Shown: one piece after another, positions 35,340 through 43,868 of the stretch
Position numbering within the stretch: position 1 is the stretch's first letter
Layout of the letters: each line of letters begins with the position of its first letter
NCBI RefSeq assembly: GCF_008040105.1
Contig: NZ_VRMG01000003.1
Coordinates: 124,001 to 188,000 of the forward strand
DNA: 64,000 bases
Direction: 5' to 3'
Source of the DNA: Lacisediminihabitans profunda
GTDB taxonomy: Bacteria; Actinomycetota; Actinomycetes; Actinomycetales; Microbacteriaceae
Notes under the pieces: model-generated
What the model was told of the DNA's origin: nothing
Database searches by the model: none
What the model saw: only the letters and a program-made list of their open reading frames with translations
Made by a program: the position numbers and the translations under genes

Positions 35340-36053
35340 ATGAGCCTGCACCGTCGTACCCGAAGGGCCGTCGTCGAACTCGTCGGCACGCTCGTCGGCT
35401 CGTGCCTCGTCGCCGCGGCCCTCGTGATCATCTGGGTGGCCCGGCAGAGCGCCCACCGTGACCTCTACGTCAGCGAGCTGGGCGCGCGGGGGGAACCGAC
35501 GGCACACTGGTTCCAGTCTGCCCTCCTCCTGATCGTGATCGGCGGGAGCCTCATCGCCTACGCCGGACGGGGCATCCGGTCCCGATTTCCCGTCCTGCGG
35601 GCGTGGACCCCGGCGGTCTCGCTCTGGATCGGTTGCGGATTCTTCTTCGTCGCCTCGCAGGTCACCTGCACCGAGGGGTGCCCGTTGCCGGTGGGGGACA
35701 CCTTCACCTGGCAGGACCTCATCCACACCATCGTGGCGGTGCTCGCCTTCGCCTCCGCCTGCTGGGCGATGCTGCAGACCTCCTTCGCCCGCGGTCACCG
35801 GGCACTCGCCAGGCTGTCGCTGACGGCGGGCCTCGCCGTGGCGTTGATCGCCGGCACCGGCGGGATCTTCTCGCTTGCACGCTTCGAGGCCGAGTTCGGC
35901 AGCCGCCTCGAGCTCGCCGCGACGACGATCGCCCTCGGCTGGCTGGTGATCTTCGCCGCCGTGGTCGCGCGACGGCTGGCGACCGGGGCCTCCGTGGCGA
36001 GCCCGAGTGACGATCGGGCGGCGGTGGTCCCGGCCGCGCTCGAACCGGTTTAG
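35340..36053 (+). CDS. DUF998 family membrane protein
   Basis: A 237-residue polytopic membrane protein with about six hydrophobic segments, similar to DUF998 proteins: VELVGTLVGSCLVAAALV at the start, HWFQSALLLIVIGGSLIAYAG and ending IALGWLVIFAAVVARR. TACGAT (35328-35333) ends 6 bases before ATG 35340, suggesting a leaderless mRNA; ATG 35316 is the alternative. Its function is unknown. Its end overlaps the next convergent gene. Confidence 0.7.
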   Translation: MSLHRRTRRAVVELVGTLVGSCLVAAALVIIWVARQSAHRDLYVSELGARGEPTAHWFQSALLLIVIGGSLIAYAGRGIRSRFPVLRAWTPAVSLWIGCGFFFVASQVTCTEGCPLPVGDTFTWQDLIHTIVAVLAFASACWAMLQTSFARGHRALARLSLTAGLAVALIAGTGGIFSLARFEAEFGSRLELAATTIALGWLVIFAAVVARRLATGASVASPSDDRAAVVPAALEPV

Positions 36054-36679
36054 CGGGCGCGTGTGCGCTCGCGCGCCACGATGTCGAGCACTCGGTTGGC
36101 GAGCTGCACGAGCAGGTAGATCTGGTTGTCGTCGCGGTCGACCCAGCGGCACTCCGGCTCCGGGTTCGTCGGCACGAAGTCATCGTGCTGCTCCCACACC
36201 ACCAGGGTGCGGTCGGCGCCGAGCACGTACTGCTGCCACCAGACCTGGCGGAGGTAGGAGCGCGGGATGGACCGCCAGGCCGACTTCGTCGTCTTGATCT
36301 CGGCGAGTTCGAGCAGGCCGGATGCCGCGAGCCCGACGCCGTCCGGGGTCGCCAGGTGGTCGGTCTGGCCCGCGGCGTGGAACAGCGCATCGCTCGGACG
36401 AATCGCGTAGCGGTCCTGCACCCACCGGGCGATCTCCGGCTCGCGCGCCCGACCGTGATCGGTGTAGGCATTGCCGCCGAAGCTCGAGCCGTGCAGCTTG
36501 TCGAGGGCGACGGCCTGCACTGATGCCGGCCCGGAGAGCCGGGCGACGTCCGTGGCGGTGATGCCACGGCTGCGCGCCCGCAGCCACGCCACGCGGTCGG
36601 CAGAGCGGGCGACGATGCGGTCGCGGTGATCGGGCGCCGGCTCGTCCCACAGGTCGAGGGTCGGCTGGATCACGGTCAC
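36050..36679 (-). CDS. YqaJ-type nuclease/viral recombinase family protein
   Basis: A 209-residue protein with the YqaJ/lambda-exonuclease-like core: ITATDVARLSG, YTDHGRAREPEIARWVQ, and the catalytic Asp-Glu-Lys-type block LELAEIKTTKSAWRSIP, then YLRQVWWQQYVLGA. Such nucleases usually occur in phages as recombinase partners. GTG 36679 with GGGAGA upstream is chosen. No phage gene is near, so it appears to be a domesticated chromosomal copy. Confidence 0.8.
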   Translation of the reverse strand: MTVIQPTLDLWDEPAPDHRDRIVARSADRVAWLRARSRGITATDVARLSGPASVQAVALDKLHGSSFGGNAYTDHGRAREPEIARWVQDRYAIRPSDALFHAAGQTDHLATPDGVGLAASGLLELAEIKTTKSAWRSIPRSYLRQVWWQQYVLGADRTLVVWEQHDDFVPTNPEPECRWVDRDDNQIYLLVQLANRVLDIVARERTRAR

Positions 36680-36740
36680 CTGACCATTGTCTCCCACCGC
36701 GCCTGTCTCCCACCGCGCCGGGTTCGGCGGGTTGGCCGCG

Positions 36741-37295
36741 TCAGCCGTTCGTGCCGGGAGCCGCGGTCGGCGCACCGGCGCCGCCGAGTCGCCCGCCGAA
36801 CTGTCGCAGCGTGCCTTCGGCGACGGAGGTCGCGGTGACGTCCCCGTTCGATCCGGCCCGACCGACCACCGTGACCGTCTCGCCCGCCTTGAGGTCGGCG
36901 ACAGTGCCCGCGGACGTCTTGGTCACCTTGGTGCTGCCGGTGGTGGTCACGGTCTTCTCCGTGCCGTCCAGGGTCTTCACGACGATCGTGTTGCCGCTGA
37001 CCGACACTATGGTGCCGGCCGTGAATCCGCCGCCGGCGAATCCGCCGGCACCGCCAGCCGTTCCTTCGCCGGTGCCGCCCAGGCCGCGGGTGAAGCCCGC
37101 GGGCCCGCTCGCCTGCGCGGAGGCGGCGGTGGCGTGCCCGATGAGCACTCCGCCCGCGAGACCGACCGCGAGGGTCGCGACGAGGGCCAGAGTCGGCGTG
37201 AGCCACTTGCGCCCGGCAGGCGGCGGGGTGGGCTGGGGAACGGACGACTGCGGTGCCGAGGCCGGTGCCGGGGTGGTGTCGAAGGTGTCAGACAT
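36741..37295 (-). CDS. DUF5666 domain protein, membrane-anchored
   Basis: A 184-residue protein with one membrane segment (about 34-56), a Gly-rich linker and a C-terminal OB-like DUF5666 domain (FTAGTIVSVSGNTIVVKTLDGTEK, then TVADLKAGETVTVVGRAG). ATG 37295 starts after a Ser/Pro-rich cytoplasmic tail. It follows the macAB-like efflux genes on the same strand 41 bases after them, so it may be the last gene of that operon. Role unknown. Confidence 0.75.
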   Translation of the reverse strand: MSDTFDTTPAPASAPQSSVPQPTPPPAGRKWLTPTLALVATLAVGLAGGVLIGHATAASAQASGPAGFTRGLGGTGEGTAGGAGGFAGGGFTAGTIVSVSGNTIVVKTLDGTEKTVTTTGSTKVTKTSAGTVADLKAGETVTVVGRAGSNGDVTATSVAEGTLRQFGGRLGGAGAPTAAPGTNG

Positions 37296-37335
37296 GGGTT
37301 CTTCTCTTCTGTTTGTTGGTGGTGCGGGATGTTGG

Positions 37336-38553
37336 TCAGATGGCCCGGAGCGCCTGGATGGGGCGCATCGCCGCCGCGCGGGCCGCCGGGTACACGCCGA
37401 AGAACACGCCGATCGCCACCGAGACACCGAGGGCGAGCGGGATGGAGAACGGCAGGATCACGGGCAGGGTGCCCGTGATCGGGAACTGCGCGCCGATCAG
37501 AGCGACGGCGACGCCGAGCACTCCGCCGAGCAGGGTGAGGGTCGCCGCCTCGGCGAGGAACTGGCCGAGGATGGCCCCGCGGGTGGCGCCGAGGGCCTTG
37601 CGGATTCCGATCTCCCTGGTGCGCTCGGTGACCGTGACGAGCATGACGTTGGTCACCCCGATCCCGCCGACGAGCAGGCTGATCGCCGCCACCGCGCCGA
37701 GGAGCGCGGTGAAGCTCGCCGCGCTGGTGGCTGCGGTCTGCAGGAGTGACCCCTGGTTGATGATCGTGTACGGCTCGTCGGCGGTGTTGGTGATGCCGAG
37801 AAGTTGGTTGAGCATGATCTCGACCTCCCCCTGGGCCGCGGCGACCGCATCCGAGTTGGTGGCCTCGATGGTGAGCGAACTGACGGCGCCATAGCCGGTG
37901 AACGACGCCTGGATGCGGCTGATCGGGGCGATGATCACCGAGTTGGGGTCGTTGAAGCCGATGCTTCCCTGTTGGGCGAGGATGCCGACGATGGTGAGCG
38001 GGGTCCCGCCCACGGTGACCTGCTGGCCGAGCGCGGAGCCCGTGGGGAACAGCTCTGCGGCGAGGGTCTGCCCGATCACCGCGACCTTCGCGGAAGTGGT
38101 CACGTCCTCGGTGGTGAAGGACGATCCGGTGGCGACGGAGTTCGTGCCGACGGTGAAGTAGGCGGGGACCGTGCCGATGACCGAGATCGCGGTCTCCGAG
38201 GCGGTGGTGGAGGCGACGGTGAGGCTGCCGGCGACCTGGGGGATGACCGCCCGCACATGGCCGAGCTTCGCGGACTGGATCTCCCGGCCGACGGCCATCG
38301 TGATCTGCTTCGTCGATCCGGTGCTCGCGGCGGTCTGGGCTCCTCCTCCGCCTCCGGTCGGTCGCACCGTGAGGGTGTTCGTGCCCAGTTGCGAGATCGC
38401 TGAGTTCACGGTCTGGGCGGAGCCGTTGCCGACCGCGAGCAGCAGGATGACGGAGGCCACGCCGATCATGACGCCGAGGAGGGTGAGGACCGATCGGAGC
38501 TTGTTGGCATTGATGCCGCGGAGGGCGGACAGGATCATCTCGACGAAGCTCAT
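37336..38553 (-). CDS. MacB-like ABC transporter permease
   Basis: A 405-residue FtsX/MacB-type permease: an N-terminal membrane segment (LRSVLTLLGVMIGVASVILLLAVGNG), a large extracytoplasmic MacB_PCD domain (about 60-270) and three C-terminal membrane segments with TERTREIGIRKALGATRGAI. It works with the ATPase and adaptor of the same operon in export or signalling across the membrane. Start overlaps the ATPase stop by 4 bases. Confidence 0.93.
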   Translation of the reverse strand: MSFVEMILSALRGINANKLRSVLTLLGVMIGVASVILLLAVGNGSAQTVNSAISQLGTNTLTVRPTGGGGGAQTAASTGSTKQITMAVGREIQSAKLGHVRAVIPQVAGSLTVASTTASETAISVIGTVPAYFTVGTNSVATGSSFTTEDVTTSAKVAVIGQTLAAELFPTGSALGQQVTVGGTPLTIVGILAQQGSIGFNDPNSVIIAPISRIQASFTGYGAVSSLTIEATNSDAVAAAQGEVEIMLNQLLGITNTADEPYTIINQGSLLQTAATSAASFTALLGAVAAISLLVGGIGVTNVMLVTVTERTREIGIRKALGATRGAILGQFLAEAATLTLLGGVLGVAVALIGAQFPITGTLPVILPFSIPLALGVSVAIGVFFGVYPAARAAAMRPIQALRAI

Positions 38554-39287
38554 GAGCGTGAGCCAGCCATCGGAGTGTTCGCCGTGATGCGGTCGGAGAC
38601 GATGACCCCGTCGCTGAGCGTGATCACCCGGTGGGCCTGGTCGGCCACGTGCTTTTCGTGGGTGATCACCACGATCGTGCGGCCGTCGCGGGCCAGCAGA
38701 TCGAACATGGCGAGGATCTCGTCCGTGGATGCGCTGTCGAGGTTGCCGGTCGGTTCGTCGGCCAGCACGAGGGTGGGGGAGGCGACGAGGGCCCTGGCGA
38801 TCGCGACGCGCTGCTGCTGGCCGCCGGAGAGCTCCTGCGGCTGATGGTTCGCGCGGTCGGCGAGACCCACCATGTCAAGCGCGTCGAGGGCACGGGTGCG
38901 GCGCTCGGCGCGGGGGACCCTGGCGTAGACGAGGGGCAATTCGACGTTGCCGAGCGCCGACATCCTCGGCACGAGGTTGAAGGACTGGAACACGAAGCCG
39001 ACCTGCCGGTTGCGGATGCGCGCCAGCTGGTTCTCGTCGAGCGTCTTCACGTCGCTGCCGGCGAGAAGGTAGGTGCCGGAGGAGGCAACGTCGAGGCAGC
39101 CGAGGAGGTTCATCAGAGTGGACTTGCCGGAACCGGACGGGCCCATGATGGCCACGTAGTCGCCCTGCGCAATCTCGAGGGTGATGCCGCGCAGGGCGTG
39201 CACGGCGGCGTCGCCGGTTCCGTAGACCTGGTGGATGTCGGTGAGCTGCAGCACCGGAGTGTCTCCGGTCTGCTCGAGCGGGGTCAT
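38550..39287 (-). CDS. MacB/LolD-type ABC transporter ATP-binding protein
   Basis: A 245-residue ATPase with Walker A GPSGSGKSTLMN, the signature LSGGQQQRVAIARALV and Walker B LVLADEPTGNLDS, ending THEKHVADQAHRVITL. It overlaps both the adaptor gene before it and the permease gene after it by 4 bases (ATGA), forming one operon. Confidence 0.95.
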   Translation of the reverse strand: MTPLEQTGDTPVLQLTDIHQVYGTGDAAVHALRGITLEIAQGDYVAIMGPSGSGKSTLMNLLGCLDVASSGTYLLAGSDVKTLDENQLARIRNRQVGFVFQSFNLVPRMSALGNVELPLVYARVPRAERRTRALDALDMVGLADRANHQPQELSGGQQQRVAIARALVASPTLVLADEPTGNLDSASTDEILAMFDLLARDGRTIVVITHEKHVADQAHRVITLSDGVIVSDRITANTPMAGSRS

Positions 39288-40528
39288 CCGTTGTTCCTCG
39301 GGGTGAATCCGCCGGTGCCGCCGGTGCGGTTGCCGAAGCCAGCGCCTCCGAAGCCGGTGCGGCCCGTGCCGGTGCCCGTGCCCGTCGTCGTGGGGGTGAC
39401 CACTCCCAGCGATACCGTCTCTCCCGCCTTCAGCCCGGTCTTGATCTCGGTGCCGACCGTGCCGACGATTCCCAGGGTCACCGTCGTGACGGTCGTCTTG
39501 CCGTTGGCCCCGACTACCTTCACGGTCGAGACCCCGTTGGCCGTGGTGATCGCCGCGGTCGGCACGTAGAGGGCGTCGGCCGCCGAGCTCTTGGTCGTGA
39601 TCGCCACCGACGCGGTCTGGCCGAGGCGAAGCCCGGTCGGGATGCTGGCCAGGGTGATCGTCGTGGCGTAGGTGACGACCGAGTTGCTGCTGGTCGCGGT
39701 GGGCGCGATCGCCGTCACCGTGGCATCCGCCGTCTCACCGGGCACGGCGGGGAACGTCACCACCGCCTTCTGGCCGACGGTGACTGAGGCGATGTCCGCC
39801 TCCGCGATGCTCGCGCTCACGGTCATGGCCGAGACGTCGGCGATGGTCGCGAAGGCCGAACCGGAGGTCGACGCGGAAGACGACCCCGTCGTCGATCCCG
39901 AGCCCGACGACGAACTGGACGACCCGGAACCCGTGCTCTGGCCGACCACGCCGGTCAGACCGACGACGAGGCCGGCCGACGGGGCGGTGAGGGTGGTGGC
40001 CGCGAGGTTCGACTGATCCTTGGCGAGCGTCTGCGACGCCGTCGTGACCTGGTCCTGCGCCGTGGCGACCTGCTGTTTGGCGCTGTTGAGACTCGACAGG
40101 GTCTGCGCGGCCGTCGTGTTGGGACTGGCTGGTGTCGCCTCGGTGGCCGCGAGCGCCGCCTTCGCGTTCACAAGCTGGGTGCGGGCCTGGGCGAGCAGGG
40201 TCGTGTCGTTGTTCACGGTCTGCTGGAAGCTCGCAGTCTGAAGGGTGCCGAGGACCTGGCCGGCTGCGACCGTCTGCCCGAGTGCCACATTGACCGTCGC
40301 GATCGTGCCGGACACCCCGAAGGAGGCGGAGGCCTCACTCACCGGAGCGACAGTCCCGCTCGCGGTGATGGTGTTGCTCACCACCCCCTGCTGCACGGTC
40401 GTCGTGAGCTGGGTTCCCGTCGACCCGGAAGACGAGGACGGAAAGATGAGAAAGTAGGCGCCGATGATCGCGCCGATGATGACGACGGCGAGCGAAACAT
40501 TGATCACCACCGGTTTGCGAATGGTCAT
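39284..40528 (-). CDS. Efflux adaptor, HlyD/RND-MFP family, membrane-anchored
   Basis: A 414-residue periplasmic-adaptor-like protein with one N-terminal membrane segment (7-28), a barrel-sandwich domain (VVSNTITASGTVAPVSEASA), a coiled-coil hairpin (about 100-180) and beta-barrel, ending in a Gly/Thr/Phe-rich tail. In Gram-positive actinobacteria it would connect the ABC pump to the wall. The operon is divergent from a two-component system, and the repeats upstream suggest control by that response regulator. Confidence 0.9.
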   Translation of the reverse strand: MTIRKPVVINVSLAVVIIGAIIGAYFLIFPSSSSGSTGTQLTTTVQQGVVSNTITASGTVAPVSEASASFGVSGTIATVNVALGQTVAAGQVLGTLQTASFQQTVNNDTTLLAQARTQLVNAKAALAATEATPASPNTTAAQTLSSLNSAKQQVATAQDQVTTASQTLAKDQSNLAATTLTAPSAGLVVGLTGVVGQSTGSGSSSSSSGSGSTTGSSSASTSGSAFATIADVSAMTVSASIAEADIASVTVGQKAVVTFPAVPGETADATVTAIAPTATSSNSVVTYATTITLASIPTGLRLGQTASVAITTKSSAADALYVPTAAITTANGVSTVKVVGANGKTTVTTVTLGIVGTVGTEIKTGLKAGETVSLGVVTPTTTGTGTGTGRTGFGGAGFGNRTGGTGGFTPRNNG

Positions 40529-40550
40529 GATCGAAAACTGCCCGTCGTGG

Positions 40551-40568
40551 CTATGAACCCCCTATGAA
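40551..40568 (-). promoter_or_regulatory. Paired TTCATAG repeats upstream of the efflux operon
   Basis: Reading the minus strand, TTCATAG at 40568-40562 and 40557-40551 are direct repeats 11 bases apart, with the C of CATAG at 38 and 27 bases upstream of the adaptor ATG (40528). The same two distances occur in front of the response regulator gene. An 11-base direct repeat is the classic spacing of OmpR-family sites. Confidence 0.7.
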
Positions 40569-40664
40569 TGGGCTGGGGGTCAGGCCAGAGCGTCTGAGAG
40601 CTCTCGAGAGATCTCTCTCTGCCGACGAGTGCCGCCGAAGGTCTCAGGAGAGGTAGGGCTGGAA

Positions 40665-40681
40665 CATAGGTTTCTCATAGG
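40665..40681 (+). promoter_or_regulatory. Paired CATAGG repeats upstream of the response regulator gene
   Basis: CATAGG at 40665-40670 and 40676-40681 are direct repeats 11 bases apart, with their C residues 38 and 27 bases upstream of GTG 40703. This is exactly the geometry seen on the opposite strand before the efflux operon. A CATAGT at 40690-40695 could be the -10 of a leaderless transcript starting at 40703. Confidence 0.7.
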
Positions 40682-40702
40682 AAACTCGCCATAGTGGGAG
40701 GA

Positions 40703-41455
40703 GTGACCACAGACAGCGTTTCCGCCGCGCCGAGCGCCGGCCCCAGGCTTCGCCGTGCAGACGGCTCCCCCGTACGCGTCGTCGTCGTCGACGATGAACC
40801 GACGCTGAGTGACCTGCTCAGCATGGCCCTGCGCTACGAGGGCTGGGAGGTGCGCACGGCCGCCGAAGGGCGCACGGCGATCAGCGTGATCCGCGAGTTC
40901 CAGCCGGACGTCGTCGTGCTCGACGTGATGCTGCCGGACATCGACGGGCTGCAGGTGCTCAAGCGTCTCCGTGCCGACGGGCAGGACACGCCCATCCTCT
41001 TCCTCACCGCGAAGGACGCCCTCGACGACCGCATCGCCGGGCTCACCGCCGGGGGAGACGACTATGTCACCAAGCCGTTCAGCCTCGAGGAGCTCGTCGC
41101 CCGCCTGCGCGGGCTCATCCGCCGGTCGACGGTCGTCATCGCCGACTCGTCCGACCCGCTCCTTCGGGTCGGTGACCTCATCCTCGACGAGGAGAGCTAT
41201 GAGGTGCGTCGCGACGGTCGGCTGATCGAGCTCACCGCCACCGAGTTCGAGCTGCTGCGCTTCCTCATGCGCAACCCGCGCCGGGTGATGAGCAAGGCGC
41301 AGATTCTCGACCGGGTGTGGAGCTACGACTTCGGCGGACGCTCCAGCATCGTCGAGATCTACATCTCCTACCTGCGCAAGAAGATCGACGCGGGCCAGAG
41401 CCCCATGATCCACACCGTGCGTGGTGTCGGATACCTGATCAAGGCCGCAGGATGA
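40703..41455 (+). CDS. Response regulator, OmpR/PhoB family
   Basis: A 250-residue regulator. The receiver domain has VVDDEPTLSDLL, phosphoacceptor Asp74 in VVVLDVMLPDIDG and the TKPF Lys; the C-terminal winged helix reads LTATEFELLRFLMRNPRRVMSKAQI and IVEIYISYLRKKIDAGQ. GTG 40703 is chosen because it matches the start-to-repeat distance on the other strand; GTG 40694 is the alternative. It overlaps the histidine kinase gene by 4 bases. Confidence 0.93.
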   Translation: MTTDSVSAAPSAGPRLRRADGSPVRVVVVDDEPTLSDLLSMALRYEGWEVRTAAEGRTAISVIREFQPDVVVLDVMLPDIDGLQVLKRLRADGQDTPILFLTAKDALDDRIAGLTAGGDDYVTKPFSLEELVARLRGLIRRSTVVIADSSDPLLRVGDLILDEESYEVRRDGRLIELTATEFELLRFLMRNPRRVMSKAQILDRVWSYDFGGRSSIVEIYISYLRKKIDAGQSPMIHTVRGVGYLIKAAG

Positions 41456-42948
41456 CCCCGCCGACCGCCCGCCCGCGGTGGTCGCTGCGTCGGCGCCTCG
41501 TTCTCGCCGTGGTCGGCCTGCTCGCGGCGGTCGCGATCGTGATCGGCGCGGTGAGCGTGGTCGCGCTGCAGAGCTTCCTCACCGGCAGGCTCGACCAGCA
41601 GCTCAGCCAGGCGAACGGACGATCCCAGAACGGCTTCGGGCCTCCAGGAGGTCCGACCGACGACTCCACGACCCAGACCTTCTCGAACGAGCGTCTTCGC
41701 GAAACCTTCGGCCGCCAGGCGCCGGACACCGTCATCGCCATCGCGACCGGTTCCACCGCATCCGCCCTGCGCAAGGACCAGAGCGGCACTCCCCAACTGC
41801 TCACCGCCGCGCAGAGCAAGCCTCTCGCGAACGTGCCGTCCACCGGCGTCCCGACCACGGTGGATCTCGGAGGCACCCTCGGCAGCTACCGCGCGGTCGC
41901 CGTCGAATACAGCGGGGGCGTGCGGGTCGTGACCGCCCTCCCGCTCGCTGAGGTGACCGCCACCGTGCTTCAACTCGCCCTGGTCATCGTGATCGTGACC
42001 TCCCTCGGTCTGCTCGTCGCCGCCCTCCTGGGTGCCTGGATCGTGCGCGTCGCGTTGCGCCCGCTCGAGCGGGTCGTCGCCACCGCGACCCACGTCGCCG
42101 AGCTTCCGCTCGACCGCGGCGAGGTCGCGCTCGCCGTGCGGGTGCCGGAATCGGATGCCGACCCGCGCACCGAGGTCGGCCAGGTCGGCGCCGCCATCAA
42201 CCAGATGCTCGGCCATGTGGCGTCCGCGCTCACCGCCCGCCAGGCGAGCGAGAACAAGGTGCGCAAGTTCGTCGCGGACGCGAGCCATGAGCTGCGCACC
42301 CCGCTCGCCTCCATTCGCGGCTACGCCGAGCTCACCCGGCGGGGAAACCACGACCTGCCCGACGACGTCGTGCACTCGATCGGCCGGGTCGAGTCGGAGG
42401 CGACCCGCATGACATCCCTGGTCGAAGACCTCCTGCTCCTCGCCCGTCTCGACGAGGGCCGGGACCTCGAGAGCGAACCGCTCGACCTGTCCCGGCTGCT
42501 GATCGATGCCGTGAGCGACGCCCATGCCGCCGGCCCCGACCACGAGTGGTCGCTCGACCTGCCGGAGGAGCCGGTGATGGTGGACGGCGACACGGCGCGG
42601 CTGCACCAGGTCGTCACCAACCTCCTCGCGAACGCCCGCGTTCACACCCCGGCCGGCACGAGCGTCGTCGTCTCGGTCTCGGTGGAAGGGGACAGCGCGG
42701 TGCTGACCGTCGCCGATGACGGCCCCGGCATCCCGAGCGACCTGTTGCCGGTTCTCTTCGAGAGGTTCGCGCGCGGGGACAGCTCCCGTTCGCGCGCCGC
42801 GGGCAGCACCGGACTCGGTCTCGCGATCGTGAGCGCGGTGATCGAGGGCCATCGCGGCATCGTCACCGTGGAGAGCGAGCCCGGGCGCACCGTGTTCCGG
42901 GTCGAGCTGCCGCTCGCAGCACCCGACCTCGACGAGCAGGCCGTCTAA
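41452..42948 (+). CDS. Sensor histidine kinase
   Basis: A 498-residue membrane sensor. An N-terminal membrane segment (about 14-38), a periplasmic/extracytoplasmic sensor region (about 60-170), a second membrane segment (about 172-196), a HAMP region and the kinase core follow. The phosphorylated His lies in DASHELRTPLASIRG; the ATP site has NLLANARVHTP, DDGPGIPSDLL, FERFARGDSS and STGLGLAIV. ATG overlaps the regulator stop (ATGA). Confidence 0.94.
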   Translation: MTPPTARPRWSLRRRLVLAVVGLLAAVAIVIGAVSVVALQSFLTGRLDQQLSQANGRSQNGFGPPGGPTDDSTTQTFSNERLRETFGRQAPDTVIAIATGSTASALRKDQSGTPQLLTAAQSKPLANVPSTGVPTTVDLGGTLGSYRAVAVEYSGGVRVVTALPLAEVTATVLQLALVIVIVTSLGLLVAALLGAWIVRVALRPLERVVATATHVAELPLDRGEVALAVRVPESDADPRTEVGQVGAAINQMLGHVASALTARQASENKVRKFVADASHELRTPLASIRGYAELTRRGNHDLPDDVVHSIGRVESEATRMTSLVEDLLLLARLDEGRDLESEPLDLSRLLIDAVSDAHAAGPDHEWSLDLPEEPVMVDGDTARLHQVVTNLLANARVHTPAGTSVVVSVSVEGDSAVLTVADDGPGIPSDLLPVLFERFARGDSSRSRAAGSTGLGLAIVSAVIEGHRGIVTVESEPGRTVFRVELPLAAPDLDEQAV

Positions 42949-43016
42949 GCGCGCCGCTGCCCGTCGCCGGACGACGAAGATGACAGACTGGAATTCCCCC
43001 ACTGTTAGGAATCGCC

Positions 43017-43868
43017 ATGAGAATCGCCGTCACGGGAGCCACCGGAAAGCTGGGACGGGCCGTCGTCGAGCGCCTCCGCACGTCTGGACACTTCGTCATC
43101 GCCCTCGACATCGTCGGCGCTCGCGGTCCCGGATTCACGCAGGTCGACTTCACCGACTACGGCCAGACCGTGGATGCGCTGTTCGGCATCAACGACCGTC
43201 ACGACGGCCTCGATGCGGTGGTTCACCTCGCGGCGGCACCGGCCGGAGGGATCCTGCCGGACTCGCAGACCTTCCACAACAACATGTCGGCCACCTTCAA
43301 CGTCTTCCAGGCCGCGCGTCGCGCCGGCATCAAGAACATCGTCTACGCGTCGAGCGAGACCGTGCTCGGCATCCCCTTCGAGACCCCGCCGCCGTACATC
43401 CCGGTGGACGAGGAGTACGACACCCGCCCGGAGTCGATCTACTCCCTCACCAAGCACCTCGAGGAGCAGCTGGCGATCAAGCTCGTTCGCTGGGACCCTG
43501 AACTCAGCATCACCGGTCTGCGATTCTCCAACGTGATGGATGTCGCGGACTACGCGGCGTTCCCGTCCTATGACGCGGACGCCCGGCTGCGCAGCTGGAA
43601 CCTCTGGGGATACATCGACGCGCGGGACGGCGCCCAGGCCGTGGAACGCGCCCTCCTGCGCAACGTCCCGGGCTTCGAGGCGTTCATCATCGCCGCGAGC
43701 GACACGACGATGAGCCGGTCGAGCGCCTCGCTCGCCGCCGAGGTCTTCCCGACCGTGACGGTGACCAAGGAACTCGGCGAAACCGAGACCATGCTCTCGA
43801 TCGACAAGGCTCGTCGCCTGCTCGGGTTCGAACCCGAGCACTCCTGGCGCAACCATGTCCAGGCGTGA
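43017..43868 (+). CDS. NAD(P)-dependent oxidoreductase, extended SDR family
   Basis: A 283-residue epimerase/dehydrogenase with the motif VTGATGKLGRAVVE, catalytic-type YSLTKHLEEQL with Tyr and Lys, and the substrate region. It resembles uronate-type or epimerase-like SDRs, but the substrate is unknown. AGGA lies 6 bases before ATG. The end overlaps the start of the next gene by 4 bases (GTGA). Confidence 0.88.
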   Translation: MRIAVTGATGKLGRAVVERLRTSGHFVIALDIVGARGPGFTQVDFTDYGQTVDALFGINDRHDGLDAVVHLAAAPAGGILPDSQTFHNNMSATFNVFQAARRAGIKNIVYASSETVLGIPFETPPPYIPVDEEYDTRPESIYSLTKHLEEQLAIKLVRWDPELSITGLRFSNVMDVADYAAFPSYDADARLRSWNLWGYIDARDGAQAVERALLRNVPGFEAFIIAASDTTMSRSSASLAAEVFPTVTVTKELGETETMLSIDKARRLLGFEPEHSWRNHVQA

